Below, one piece after another: positions 7,196-14,090 of a stretch of DNA of 16,587 bases. The DNA is from Hyphomicrobium_A sp039933175 (GTDB lineage Bacteria > Pseudomonadota > Alphaproteobacteria > Rhizobiales > Hyphomicrobiaceae): contig JBDTOR010000046.1 in NCBI GenBank assembly GCA_039933175.1, positions 1 through 16,587 on the forward strand, written 5' to 3'. The notes beneath the pieces were generated by a model. The model was not told the DNA's origin. It saw nothing but the letters and a program-made list of their open reading frames with translations, and searched no databases. Each line of letters starts with the position of its first letter. Within the stretch, counting starts at the first letter, position 1. A program made the position numbers and the translations under genes.

Positions 7196-8554
7196 ATGAC
7201 GCTCGACCGCCGCAACGTGCTCTCTGCCGGCCTCGCCGCCGGATTGGCGGCCGGTGTCGCCACGGCGGGCACGCGCCCCGCCGCAGCACGGACGCGCGCG
7301 CCAGCCGCTGCCGCGCCCGACCTCGTCCCCGGCAGCCCGGTCGATCAGGGCCCGGTGCTGCAAGCCGCACTCGACGCCGCCACCGCGCGCGGCGCGCCGC
7401 TCGAGCTGCCCGCCGGCCGCTACCGCATCGGCGCGCTGGAGTTGCGTCCGGGCGCCCGCATCATCGGCGCCGCGGGCGCCACGACGCTGGAGTTCGCCGG
7501 CGGCGCCGCCTTCATCACCGCCGACCACGCTGACGGCATCCTGCTCGAAGGTCTCGTCCTCGACGGCGCCTACCAGGCGCTCGACGACGGCCGTGCCGAG
7601 GGCTTGGTCTCGCTGCGCAATTGCCGCGGCGCGCGCCTGCATCGGCTAACGGTTACGCGCAGCCCGTCGAACGGCATCGCGCTCAACGCCTGCGCCGGCA
7701 GTGTCACCGACTGCACAATCAATTCCGTCATCCAGGCCGCGATCCGTAGCGTCGACGGGGCGGGTCTCGAGATTGCCCACAATGAAATCGCCGACTGCGG
7801 CAACAACGGCATTCAGATTTGGCGTTCGGAAGCGGGCGAGGACGGCAGCACTGTCACCGCCAACCGCATCGTGCGCGTCCGCGCCGACGGCGGCGGCACC
7901 GGCGAGAATGGCAACGGCGCCAACGTTTTCCGCGCCGGCGGCGTGCTCGTGTCCGCCAACCGCATCACCGACTGCGCCTATAGCGCCGTGCGTGGCAATG
8001 CCTCGTCCGACATCCAGATCATCGCCAATTCGTGCGCGCGCCTCGGCGAGGTCGCCATCTATGCCGAGTTCGGCTTCGAAGGCGCGCTCATCGCCAACAA
8101 CCTCGTCGATACGGCAGCGACCGGCATCACCGTCACCAACTTCAACGAAGGCGGACGTCTTGCCGTCGTACAGGGCAACCTCGTGCGCAACCTGTTCCGC
8201 CGCGAGCACGAACTCGTCGACAAACGCGGGCACGGCATCACCGTCGAAGCCGATACCGTTCTCTCCGGGAACGTCATCGAGGGCGCGCCGACCGCCGGCA
8301 TCGTCATCGGCTGGGGCCAGTACATGCGCGAGGTCGTCGCCACCTCCAACCTGGTGCGCGCCTCACGTGTCGGGATCCTCGTCTCGGCCGACAAAGGCGC
8401 CGGCGCCTGCATGCTTGCCAATAATATGGTCTCCGGCGCCACCGACGGCGCCATCCGCGCCATGGACCCGCAAGGCAATCCGACCGGCCCCGAGCTGACG
8501 CACGGCGGCAGCAACGACAAGCTGCTGTCGATTGCCGGCAACCTTTCGGTCTAG
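7196..8554 (+). CDS. Tat-exported right-handed beta-helix repeat protein (TIGR03808-like)
   Basis: A 452-residue protein from the ATG at 7196, with GAGG about 9 nt upstream; an ATG 13 codons earlier would bury the signal peptide. The N-terminus MTLDRRNVLSAGLAAG has the twin-arginine motif (Arg5, Arg6) followed by a hydrophobic stretch and Ala-rich cleavage region, so it should be exported folded. The mature part has repeated short strands with Asn-rich turns (NGIAL, NNGIQIW, SANRIT, IANNLVD, LSGNVIEG, LANNMVSG) typical of pectate-lyase-like parallel beta-helices. It resembles the alphaproteobacterial twin-arginine repeat family TIGR03808, whose function is unknown. Beta-helix proteins often bind or cleave polysaccharides; no catalytic residues can be named here. 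It ends 6 nt from the stop of the convergent asparaginase gene. Confidence 0.85.
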   Translation: MTLDRRNVLSAGLAAGLAAGVATAGTRPAAARTRAPAAAAPDLVPGSPVDQGPVLQAALDAATARGAPLELPAGRYRIGALELRPGARIIGAAGATTLEFAGGAAFITADHADGILLEGLVLDGAYQALDDGRAEGLVSLRNCRGARLHRLTVTRSPSNGIALNACAGSVTDCTINSVIQAAIRSVDGAGLEIAHNEIADCGNNGIQIWRSEAGEDGSTVTANRIVRVRADGGGTGENGNGANVFRAGGVLVSANRITDCAYSAVRGNASSDIQIIANSCARLGEVAIYAEFGFEGALIANNLVDTAATGITVTNFNEGGRLAVVQGNLVRNLFRREHELVDKRGHGITVEADTVLSGNVIEGAPTAGIVIGWGQYMREVVATSNLVRASRVGILVSADKGAGACMLANNMVSGATDGAIRAMDPQGNPTGPELTHGGSNDKLLSIAGNLSV

Positions 8555-8560
8555 GTCAGA

Positions 8561-9571
8561 TCACACTTTGAGACCGGCTAGGGCGTCCTCGAAGGCCGCC
8601 GAGGAGCGAACCGCCCCCACTTCCTGCCCACGCCAGGTCTTGATGGCGCCCACCGGCATCAGCCCGCGTGCCGCAGGATAGAGACGCTCGACCAGCGCCA
8701 TCGCCGCGCCGGCAGCTGCGCGCTTGGCGCCGTCCTGCACCTTGATGGCAAAGCCCAGCCCCAGCTCGGGGAAGGCGCCGCAATAGACGCCCTCGGCGCC
8801 GGTCTTCATGAACACCTGCCGCGGCAAGGCGCGCATCACGACCGTGTCGGCGCGGCTCTTGCCGGCGACCATGTCGGGATATTCCCAGCAGGCATCGAGA
8901 ATGCGTGCGACCGCCACTCGCCGTTCCGCCGTCATGCCGTCGCCGGTGACGAGCTTGGCGAACATGCGCGCCATGGCGGACAGCGGCATCGCCCAGTTCG
9001 GCACCGAGCAGCCGTCGATGCCGCGCACCTCGGCGCCGAGTGGCAGCCCGGAGATGTCGGCCAGCGCACGGTGGACGCGCTGCTGCACGGGATGGCCCAC
9101 GTCGCAATAGCTGCGCGTCGGCTCGCGCAAATGCACCGCCGTTGCCAGCATGCCGGCGTGCTTGCCGGAGCAGTTGTTGTGGAGTTGCGTCGGCGTCTCA
9201 CCGGCCGCGATGAGCGCGTTGGCGGCCGAAACGCCGAGCGGGGCATGCGCACCGCAGCCAAGCGCATCGGGATTGAGCCCAGCGCGTTCGAGCATGGCGG
9301 CGGCGAGATGCGTGTGCCGCTCTGTGCCGGCGTGCGAGCCGCAGGCCAGCGCGATCTCCGCCGGCCCAAAGCCGAAGCGATCGGCGGTGCCCGTCTCGAT
9401 CAGCGGCAGCGCCTGCAGCGCTTTCACCGCCGAGCGCGGATAAACGAGCCGGTCGACGTCGCCGAGGCGCAGTGCCAACGCCCCCGACGGCGCCGCGATC
9501 GCTACCGCCCCGCGGTGCCAGCTCTCGACCAGCGGCCCGCGCGTCACCTCAATGAGAATGGGATCGGTCAT
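8561..9571 (-). CDS. Asparaginase, R. etli type (PF06089, asparaginase II family)
   Basis: A 336-residue enzyme expected to hydrolyse L-asparagine to aspartate and ammonia in the cytoplasm. It matches the family distinct from E. coli-type asparaginases. The N-terminus reads IEVTRGPLVESWHRGAVAI. Residues known from the structurally studied R. etli enzyme appear with a one-residue offset: Ser47 and Lys50 (RSAVKALQ), Ser79 (CGSH), Cys134 and Lys137 (NNCSGKHAG), Asp186 and Cys188 (GIDGCSVP). Cys134, Lys137 and Cys188 are the expected metal ligands. The start is supported by family alignment, but no Shine-Dalgarno site is visible; instead a 7-bp hairpin lies 7 nt before the ATG. The small secreted-protein gene lies 113 nt upstream on the same strand. 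Confidence 0.92.
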   Translation of the reverse strand: MTDPILIEVTRGPLVESWHRGAVAIAAPSGALALRLGDVDRLVYPRSAVKALQALPLIETGTADRFGFGPAEIALACGSHAGTERHTHLAAAMLERAGLNPDALGCGAHAPLGVSAANALIAAGETPTQLHNNCSGKHAGMLATAVHLREPTRSYCDVGHPVQQRVHRALADISGLPLGAEVRGIDGCSVPNWAMPLSAMARMFAKLVTGDGMTAERRVAVARILDACWEYPDMVAGKSRADTVVMRALPRQVFMKTGAEGVYCGAFPELGLGFAIKVQDGAKRAAAGAAMALVERLYPAARGLMPVGAIKTWRGQEVGAVRSSAAFEDALAGLKV

Positions 9572-9578
9572 GCGGGCA

Positions 9579-9600
9579 GCATCGGCTGCGCTACCGATGC
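9579..9600 (-). promoter_or_regulatory. Perfect hairpin just upstream of the asparaginase start
   Basis: GCATCGG and CCGATGC form a perfect 7-bp stem around an 8-nt loop, ending 7 nt before the minus-strand ATG at 9571. This is where a ribosome site would normally lie, and none is seen. It may be a translational control hairpin, an operator, or a terminator remnant of the upstream gene. Confidence 0.4.
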
Positions 9601-9684
9601 GATCAAGTCCGCTGCGGCTTCACGCCGCTCAAGCTTCGGGCACATGACGGTGGAAAATCGCGCGCATCGACTGCGCAAGAAGTG

Positions 9685-9963
9685 CTACTTCGCGGCGCAC
9701 TTCCCGAGATCGGCCTCACGCTTTTGCGCGGTGGCCTTCGAGGCATCGGGGCTGACGGAAGCGCACCACGTCGCGTGCCCACCCTTGTCGGCCGACCATT
9801 CCGTCCCTGACAGGCCGCACTTGAGCTTTAGGTTGCGCTGCTGCTGCTCCAGCGACGTCTTCACGTACCAGTCGCAGTTGGCCGCGGCGGGCGCCGAGTG
9901 CAGGCCAACGGCACCGAGCACGGCAAGTGCCGGAAGTGCAGCGCGCAGCCAAGTGGTCGTCAT
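9685..9963 (-). CDS. Small secreted cysteine-containing protein
   Basis: A 92-residue protein from the ATG at 9963, which has GAGGT 7 nt upstream; the frame runs another 61 codons upstream without a plausible signal. Residues 1 to about 27 form a Sec-type signal peptide (Thr/Arg start, LPALAVLGAVG core, cleavage near AAA|NC). The mature part is about 65 residues, with four cysteines (NCDWYVK, LKCGLSG, TWCASV, GKCAAK) likely paired as two disulfides. It has a Gln-rich helix (LEQQQRN) and conserved-looking tryptophans. It resembles small conserved hypothetical periplasmic proteins of Rhizobiales; no function is known. It lies upstream of asparaginase on the same strand with a 113-nt gap, so co-transcription is uncertain. 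Confidence 0.72.
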   Translation of the reverse strand: MTTTWLRAALPALAVLGAVGLHSAPAAANCDWYVKTSLEQQQRNLKLKCGLSGTEWSADKGGHATWCASVSPDASKATAQKREADLGKCAAK

Positions 9964-9970
9964 CGTCGTC

Positions 9971-9975
9971 ACCTC
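9971..9975 (-). promoter_or_regulatory. Ribosome binding site deciding the start at 9963
   Basis: GAGGT on the minus strand ends 7 nt before the ATG that begins the signal peptide, which supports the short form of the small secreted protein. Confidence 0.55.
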
Positions 9976-10204
9976 AACGGTCCTCTCCTGGATCGCAAGC
10001 GCGACCCTAGGCATGCGGCCATGAACCCAGACTGAATGCCCGCGTCTGCCGGCCTCGTCCCCGCCGGCAACCAGTTCAATACACCGCAAATGCGGCCCCG
10101 GCGAGCCTTCTCGCCGTCCCGTCCGCGGCGGCCGAAAAGCCTGCAAAACCTGTCACTCCCGGAACAGCGCGGCCCCGTGCCCTGGGACATTCTACTCCCA
10201 TAGC

Positions 10205-10219
10205 CGGCCATCAAGGCCG
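10205..10219 (+). repeat. Small inverted repeat in the leader of the cold-shock-like gene
   Basis: CGGCC-ATCAA-GGCCG, a 5-bp stem with a 5-nt loop, lies 21 nt before the GTG start at 10241. Structured leaders occur in cold-shock genes, but this stem is short and may be chance in such G+C-rich DNA. Confidence 0.25.
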
Positions 10220-10240
10220 CACAGTCAAACGGAGAGTGTC

Positions 10241-10459
10241 GTGCACGGTCGCATCACGAAGTTCAGCAGCAAAGTCGGTTTCGGCGTCATCGAGGCCGAG
10301 GACGGCGCCAAGTACCGCTTCGCCAAGGACGAGATCGTGAACCTCAACGGCAAGCTGGTCGGCCACACCGTCGACTTCCTCGTCAATGCACGCCGCCCCA
10401 AGGAAATCTTTCTCATGACCGGCTCGCCCTGGACCGCCTTCGGCGGCGGCAGCCACTAA
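10241..10459 (+). CDS. Cold-shock-domain-like small protein
   Basis: A 72-residue protein starting at a GTG, with GGAGAG 4 nt upstream. The sequence GRITKFSSKVGFGVIEAEDG resembles the first strands of a cold-shock OB-fold, with KVGFGVI in the position of the RNP1 motif KGFGFI. KYRFAKDEI takes the place of RNP2, but the usual VFVHF is not kept. A nucleic-acid-binding role is therefore plausible, probably RNA or single-stranded DNA, but weaker or different from classical Csp proteins. It ends in a Gly/Ser/His tail. The next gene starts 23 nt downstream on the same strand, suggesting a two-gene unit. It might instead be a divergent OB-fold protein with another ligand. Confidence 0.68.
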   Translation: MHGRITKFSSKVGFGVIEAEDGAKYRFAKDEIVNLNGKLVGHTVDFLVNARRPKEIFLMTGSPWTAFGGGSH

Positions 10460-10482
10460 CCTCAGACCGGGAGCACACGACA

Positions 10483-10920
10483 ATGGCCATGACCTGGGAC
10501 CTCACCGACATTCCGGCCGTAAACGCGGCCGACCTCTCCGCCGCCATGCGTTCCCTTATCGAGGACGGCCGCGGGCTGGTGCTTCTCAACGGCGCCACCG
10601 AAGCCGACCTCGACACAGCGCGCGCTGCTCTGCAAAGCCGTCATCACGCCGAGCCGCAGCGCGCGCTGGCCGCCTTCGTCCGCTTCCGCCACCTGGTGGA
10701 AGTGTTCGGCGCCCGCCGTCTTAAGGATCTGATGCTCGACAACGGCTACGCGCTGATGGCCCCGGCTATCGCCATTGCTGCTTCGCTGCGCCTCAACGGC
10801 AACCGCGGCTTCAACCCGCAGCGCTTCCTCTTGTCGCTGCAGGAAGTCCTCGCCGCCAACGTCGTCACGCTTGAGACCCGCCCCGTCGTGGCCCTCGAAG
10901 CCGGGCGCCTTGCCGCCTAA
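10483..10920 (+). CDS. Hypothetical helical protein
   Basis: A 145-residue protein I do not recognise. GGGAG lies 9 nt before the ATG. There is no signal peptide and no clear membrane span, though the segment YALMAPAIAIAASLRL (about residues 88-103) is fairly hydrophobic. The rest looks mostly alpha-helical, with Ala, Leu and Arg throughout and no cysteine. It is probably co-transcribed with the cold-shock-like gene 23 nt upstream, which suggests a joint role, but no function can be inferred. Its TAA stop overlaps the stop codon of the convergent membrane-protein gene. The opposite-strand frame over this region is a shadow. Confidence 0.62.
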   Translation: MAMTWDLTDIPAVNAADLSAAMRSLIEDGRGLVLLNGATEADLDTARAALQSRHHAEPQRALAAFVRFRHLVEVFGARRLKDLMLDNGYALMAPAIAIAASLRLNGNRGFNPQRFLLSLQEVLAANVVTLETRPVVALEAGRLAA

Positions 10921-11324
10921 CCGGCGATGGCCAGCAGCACGAAGCGGTGAGTGAGTAACGCTGCCGCGACCGCCGCGACAGCCGGCGCCGCCCCGCTCAA
11001 CAGCACCGAGGCCGCCAAAATGGGCGGCGTCATGTGCTCGTTGTAGATCGCGGTGAGCAAGCCGCCCTCGACCACCATGCCGAAAACACCGGCGGCCGCC
11101 GCGGCCCATAGGGTGAATTCCGCCGCACCCGGCTGGATCCACACCAGCGCCGCCGCCACGATCCCCAGAAGAACCATCACCACTGCATCGGCGATCTGGA
11201 CGCGCGACCACCTGATGCCGTAGCGGCTCGCCGGCTCGGCGACGCTGCCGATCATGGCGCCATTGAAGGCGACCAGCGCAGTCAGCGTCACGGTCAGGCT
11301 CAGCAACGTAACGATCAGACGCAT
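10917..11324 (-). CDS. Small integral membrane protein, hypothetical
   Basis: A 135-residue protein from the ATG at 11324, chosen because GAGAGGT lies 6 nt upstream; an upstream in-frame start at 11351 would add nine basic residues. Four hydrophobic segments are visible: about 3-22 (LIVTLLSLTVTLTALVAF), 44-62 (AVVMVLLGIVAAALVWI), 68-90 and 99-126. The pattern suggests a four-helix inner-membrane protein. It has no motif I can link to a transporter or enzyme family. It is transcribed divergently from the NTE-type phospholipase gene, sharing a 253-nt control region, and convergently with the unknown helical protein, with a 4-bp overlap of the two stop codons. Confidence 0.62.
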   Translation of the reverse strand: MRLIVTLLSLTVTLTALVAFNGAMIGSVAEPASRYGIRWSRVQIADAVVMVLLGIVAAALVWIQPGAAEFTLWAAAAAGVFGMVVEGGLLTAIYNEHMTPPILAASVLLSGAAPAVAAVAAALLTHRFVLLAIAG

Positions 11325-11330
11325 ACGCTT

Positions 11331-11337
11331 ACCTCTC
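11331..11337 (-). promoter_or_regulatory. Ribosome binding site deciding the start at 11324
   Basis: GAGAGGT on the minus strand ends 6 nt before the ATG of the small membrane protein. Confidence 0.5.
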
Positions 11338-11494
11338 GACCGGCTGGGCACCTATCTTCGGAAGGACGAGGTGGCGCGTCAACATGTGGAATCCATCCGT
11401 GCTCGCCGCAATGGCGATGAGAGCATAACTACGCTTAGCGGATGATAGGGCGGCGGCCAGAGTTGCTGTAGCTTCGCAGGTCGACAGGTTTTCG

Positions 11495-11537
11495 TTGGCC
11501 AATCGCACCGATTGCGCGGGCGCCCGCGACGTACGTC
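11495..11537. promoter_or_regulatory. Run of adjoining palindromes upstream of the NTE-type phospholipase gene
   Basis: Four perfect dyads abut or overlap within 43 bp: TTGGCCAA (11495-11502), CAATCG-CAC-CGATTG (11500-11514), CGCGGGCGCCCGCG (11515-11528) and GACGTACGTC (11528-11537). They lie 41-83 bp before the ATG at 11578, in the gap shared with a divergent membrane-protein gene. They look like operator sites or a structured leader. A TATGCT element at 11541-11546 could be a -10 box, but no good -35 box lies at the right distance. Confidence 0.4.
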
Positions 11538-11577
11538 AACTATGCTGAGCCCCTAGAAGTCTAGAGCGCGCTGACCG

Positions 11578-13425
11578 ATGCATTCGCTTCTTTCCAAGGC
11601 CGGCCTTCCCGCCGTGGGAATCTTTTCCGAGCTCGGCCCCGACGAGCGCGCTGCCCTCATGGCCGAGCTGGAGACGCGCGCCTTGAAGCGCGGCGACGTC
11701 CTCGTTCGCCAGGGCGATCCGGCCGACGCCCTCTACATCGTCATCTCCGGCCGCTTCGCCGTCACTCTCGACGGGCGTCGCGACGTGCTCACCGAGATCG
11801 GCCCCGAGCAGCCGATCGGCGAAATCGCCTTTCTCACCGGCGGCACGCGGACGGCGACCGTCTCGGCCATGCGCGACAGTCTCGTCCTGCGGCTCGGCCG
11901 CGCCGAGTTCGAGCGCATTTCGGCCAAGTGCCCGGGCATCTGGCGCACGTTGACGACGGCGCTTTCGCAGCGCCTCGCCGCCACCACGGCTTCCGAGCCG
12001 GCGCCACCCGATCCGCGCCCGCGCACCATCGCCATCATTCGCGCCGGCGGCGCGCAGATTCCCGAAGAGTTCATCGACCAGCTGGCGTCGGTGTTCTCGG
12101 CCAACGCCAACACGCTGGTGCTCGATGCAGCGCGGGCGGCCGACCTGCTGCCCGGCGGCGTGCAGCTCGACAGCACGGAAGCGACGCAAGCGCTCAATCA
12201 GCTGGAGAGCTCCTACGACTATCTCCTCTTCATCGCCGATGCCGAGCTGACTCCGTGGTCGCAAAAGGCGATCCGCCACGCCGATCTCGTATTGTCGGTG
12301 GCGACGGACGGTGCCGATCCGGCACCCAATCCGCTCGAGCAACTCGCCGCTGCATTCGTCAACACCGAGGCGCGGCGCCTGGTCGTCGTGCACGAGCGGC
12401 GCGAGGCGATCTCGGGGACAGCGCGCTGGCTGCGCCGCCGCAGCCTCGCCATGCACCACCACGTGGCGCTCAACGACCGCAGCACGATTGCGCGCCTCTA
12501 CCGCTTCATCAACGGCACTGCGCTCGGCCTCGTCGCCTGCGGCGGCGGCGCGTTCTGCGCAGCCCACATCGGCCTTTATAAGGCGCTGATCGAGAGCGGC
12601 TTCGAGTTCGACATCGTCGGTGGCACATCGGCCGGCGCGGCGATGACCGGCGCCTTCGCCGCCGGCAAGCACCCCGACGACATCGACCGCGGCACGCACG
12701 ACATTTTCGTCACCAACCGGGCTATGCAGCGGTACACGTGGCCGCGCTATTCGCTGCTCGATCACCGGCACTACGACACGCAGCTGTCGCGCTATTTCGG
12801 CGGCATGAACATCGAGGATCTGTGGATCCCCTACTTCGCCGTCTCCACCAACCTGTCGAGCTACGAGCTGCACCGGCACGATCGCGGAGATCTGTTCGAC
12901 GCCATCCGCGCGTCGGGATCGATCCCCGTGCTGCTGCCGCCCGTCTACACGCCGGAAGGCGAGATGCTGGTCGACGGCTGCCTGCTCGACAACGTGCCGA
13001 TCCGTACGATGCACGAGCTGAAGAGCGGCCCGAACGTCGTCGTCAGCTTCCATATTCCAGAGCTGGAGCGCTTCGACGTCGACTACAGCAAGCTGCCGTC
13101 ACGCGCCGAGCTGATCGGCATGAGCATCAATCCGATGATGCGCGGCAAGCTGCCGGCGGCTCCCGGCCTCACCACCGTACTGATGCGCTCGCTGATGGCC
13201 GGCCGCGACGACTTCAACCAACAGATGAAGCCGGACGACGTGCTGTTCGTGCCACCCATCCCGGCCAACATGGGCATTCTCGACTGGGGACGGCACGCCG
13301 AGCTGGTGCGCAACGCCTATTGGTGGGGCCTGGAAGAGGTGCAGCGGTTGAAACGTGCGCACCATCCGCTTATCGCCGCCGTCGAAGCGACGGCCGCAGC
13401 CGCCGCCAAGGCGCCGGCACCCTGA
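11578..13425 (+). CDS. Cyclic-nucleotide-binding NTE-type patatin phospholipase
   Basis: A 615-residue protein. Residues about 15-130 form a cNMP-binding beta-roll with the phosphate-cassette sequence GEIAFLTGGTRTATV (Glu82, Arg91). Residues about 148-315 match the middle region of neuropathy-target-esterase proteins, including the LTPWSQKAIRHAD segment. Residues about 316-590 form the patatin domain with nucleophile Ser351 in GGTSAG and Asp466 in VDGCLLDNVP. It probably deacylates phospholipids or lysophospholipids at the inner membrane, possibly under cNMP or other ligand control. Two features are odd: the oxyanion motif, usually GGGxRG-like, reads GGGAFCAAHIG, with Phe and Cys for Arg and Gly; and the usual DGG after the Asp is DGC. 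The ribosome site is weak. The C-terminus ends in an Ala-rich tail. Confidence 0.92.
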   Translation: MHSLLSKAGLPAVGIFSELGPDERAALMAELETRALKRGDVLVRQGDPADALYIVISGRFAVTLDGRRDVLTEIGPEQPIGEIAFLTGGTRTATVSAMRDSLVLRLGRAEFERISAKCPGIWRTLTTALSQRLAATTASEPAPPDPRPRTIAIIRAGGAQIPEEFIDQLASVFSANANTLVLDAARAADLLPGGVQLDSTEATQALNQLESSYDYLLFIADAELTPWSQKAIRHADLVLSVATDGADPAPNPLEQLAAAFVNTEARRLVVVHERREAISGTARWLRRRSLAMHHHVALNDRSTIARLYRFINGTALGLVACGGGAFCAAHIGLYKALIESGFEFDIVGGTSAGAAMTGAFAAGKHPDDIDRGTHDIFVTNRAMQRYTWPRYSLLDHRHYDTQLSRYFGGMNIEDLWIPYFAVSTNLSSYELHRHDRGDLFDAIRASGSIPVLLPPVYTPEGEMLVDGCLLDNVPIRTMHELKSGPNVVVSFHIPELERFDVDYSKLPSRAELIGMSINPMMRGKLPAAPGLTTVLMRSLMAGRDDFNQQMKPDDVLFVPPIPANMGILDWGRHAELVRNAYWWGLEEVQRLKRAHHPLIAAVEATAAAAAKAPAP

Positions 13426-13441
13426 CGATGGGATTGCGAGC

Positions 13442-13858
13442 TTAGGACTGGCAGCGTTCCAGGTCGTTCGGCGCTTTGGTCCAGGTAAACGTCTGGCTGA
13501 ACAGCTTGACGCCGGCATAGCCCACGATCTTCAGCTTGTTGCCCTGCGGCACGATCTCGACGTCGAACTTGGCGTCCTTGTCGGGATCGTAGATCCAGCC
13601 TTCGTCGAACGTGCCATCGCCCATCGGCTTGACGTCGCCCAGGATCTGCAGGCCGCAGCCCTTGGGGTTGACCCCATCGGCGATCCAGACGACCTTGCCG
13701 CACAGGTTGCCGCCGCAGTCGACGATCTCCACGGCACCGCGGCCCGTGTGGTCGATCCACACGCCGATGGGGCTCTCCTGAGCGAACGCAGCTGCGCCGA
13801 GCGCTATCGCACCCGTTACGGAGGCGGCGGCAAGGCCAGCCATCATACGAATCTTCAT
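13442..13858 (-). CDS. DUF2147 family secreted protein
   Basis: A 138-residue protein with a Sec signal peptide (basic MKIRMM start, hydrophobic Ala-rich core, cleavage near AFA|QES at about 26). The mature part matches DUF2147: IGVWIDHTGRGAVEIVDCGGNLCGKVVWI near the start, then a GWIYDPDKDAKF-type segment and a final FTWTKAP strand. The family is thought to adopt a lipocalin-like beta-barrel; its ligand is unknown. Three of the four cysteines in the mature part sit in DCGGNLCGK and GCGLQ, with the fourth near the C-terminus. AAGGGC and GAAGGA purine stretches precede the ATG. It ends 16 nt from the convergent patatin gene and is divergent from the acyltransferase gene. Confidence 0.88.
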   Translation of the reverse strand: MKIRMMAGLAAASVTGAIALGAAAFAQESPIGVWIDHTGRGAVEIVDCGGNLCGKVVWIADGVNPKGCGLQILGDVKPMGDGTFDEGWIYDPDKDAKFDVEIVPQGNKLKIVGYAGVKLFSQTFTWTKAPNDLERCQS

Positions 13859-14090
13859 GTCCTTCGCCCTTCCAGCTCCCGTGCGTATAGTCCCCGCGCG
13901 CGAATCAAGCGTAGCGGGGATATAGCGCGTAAAATGTGTCGCTCCGCCCTAGTGCAATGCAGCTGTAACGCAGGGAACAGCGCTCAGCGACGTTAAGTTC
14001 AAAATCCCCGGCCGCACAATGCCGGAGGCGAATGCCAGATGTGACAATTTACGAAGTGTGGCCGCCGCCGACCCCGTGGACATGGGGCCG

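Noticed and set aside
9071..10024. A 317-codon plus-strand frame across the asparaginase and small secreted-protein genes
   Set aside because: It crosses two well-supported minus-strand genes and has a random-looking Arg-rich composition.
11536..13053. A 505-codon open frame on the minus strand opposite the phospholipase gene
   Set aside because: It is a shadow typical of G+C-rich DNA: Arg/Glu/Val-rich, no recognisable domain, and the plus-strand frame has clear cNMP, NTE and patatin motifs.
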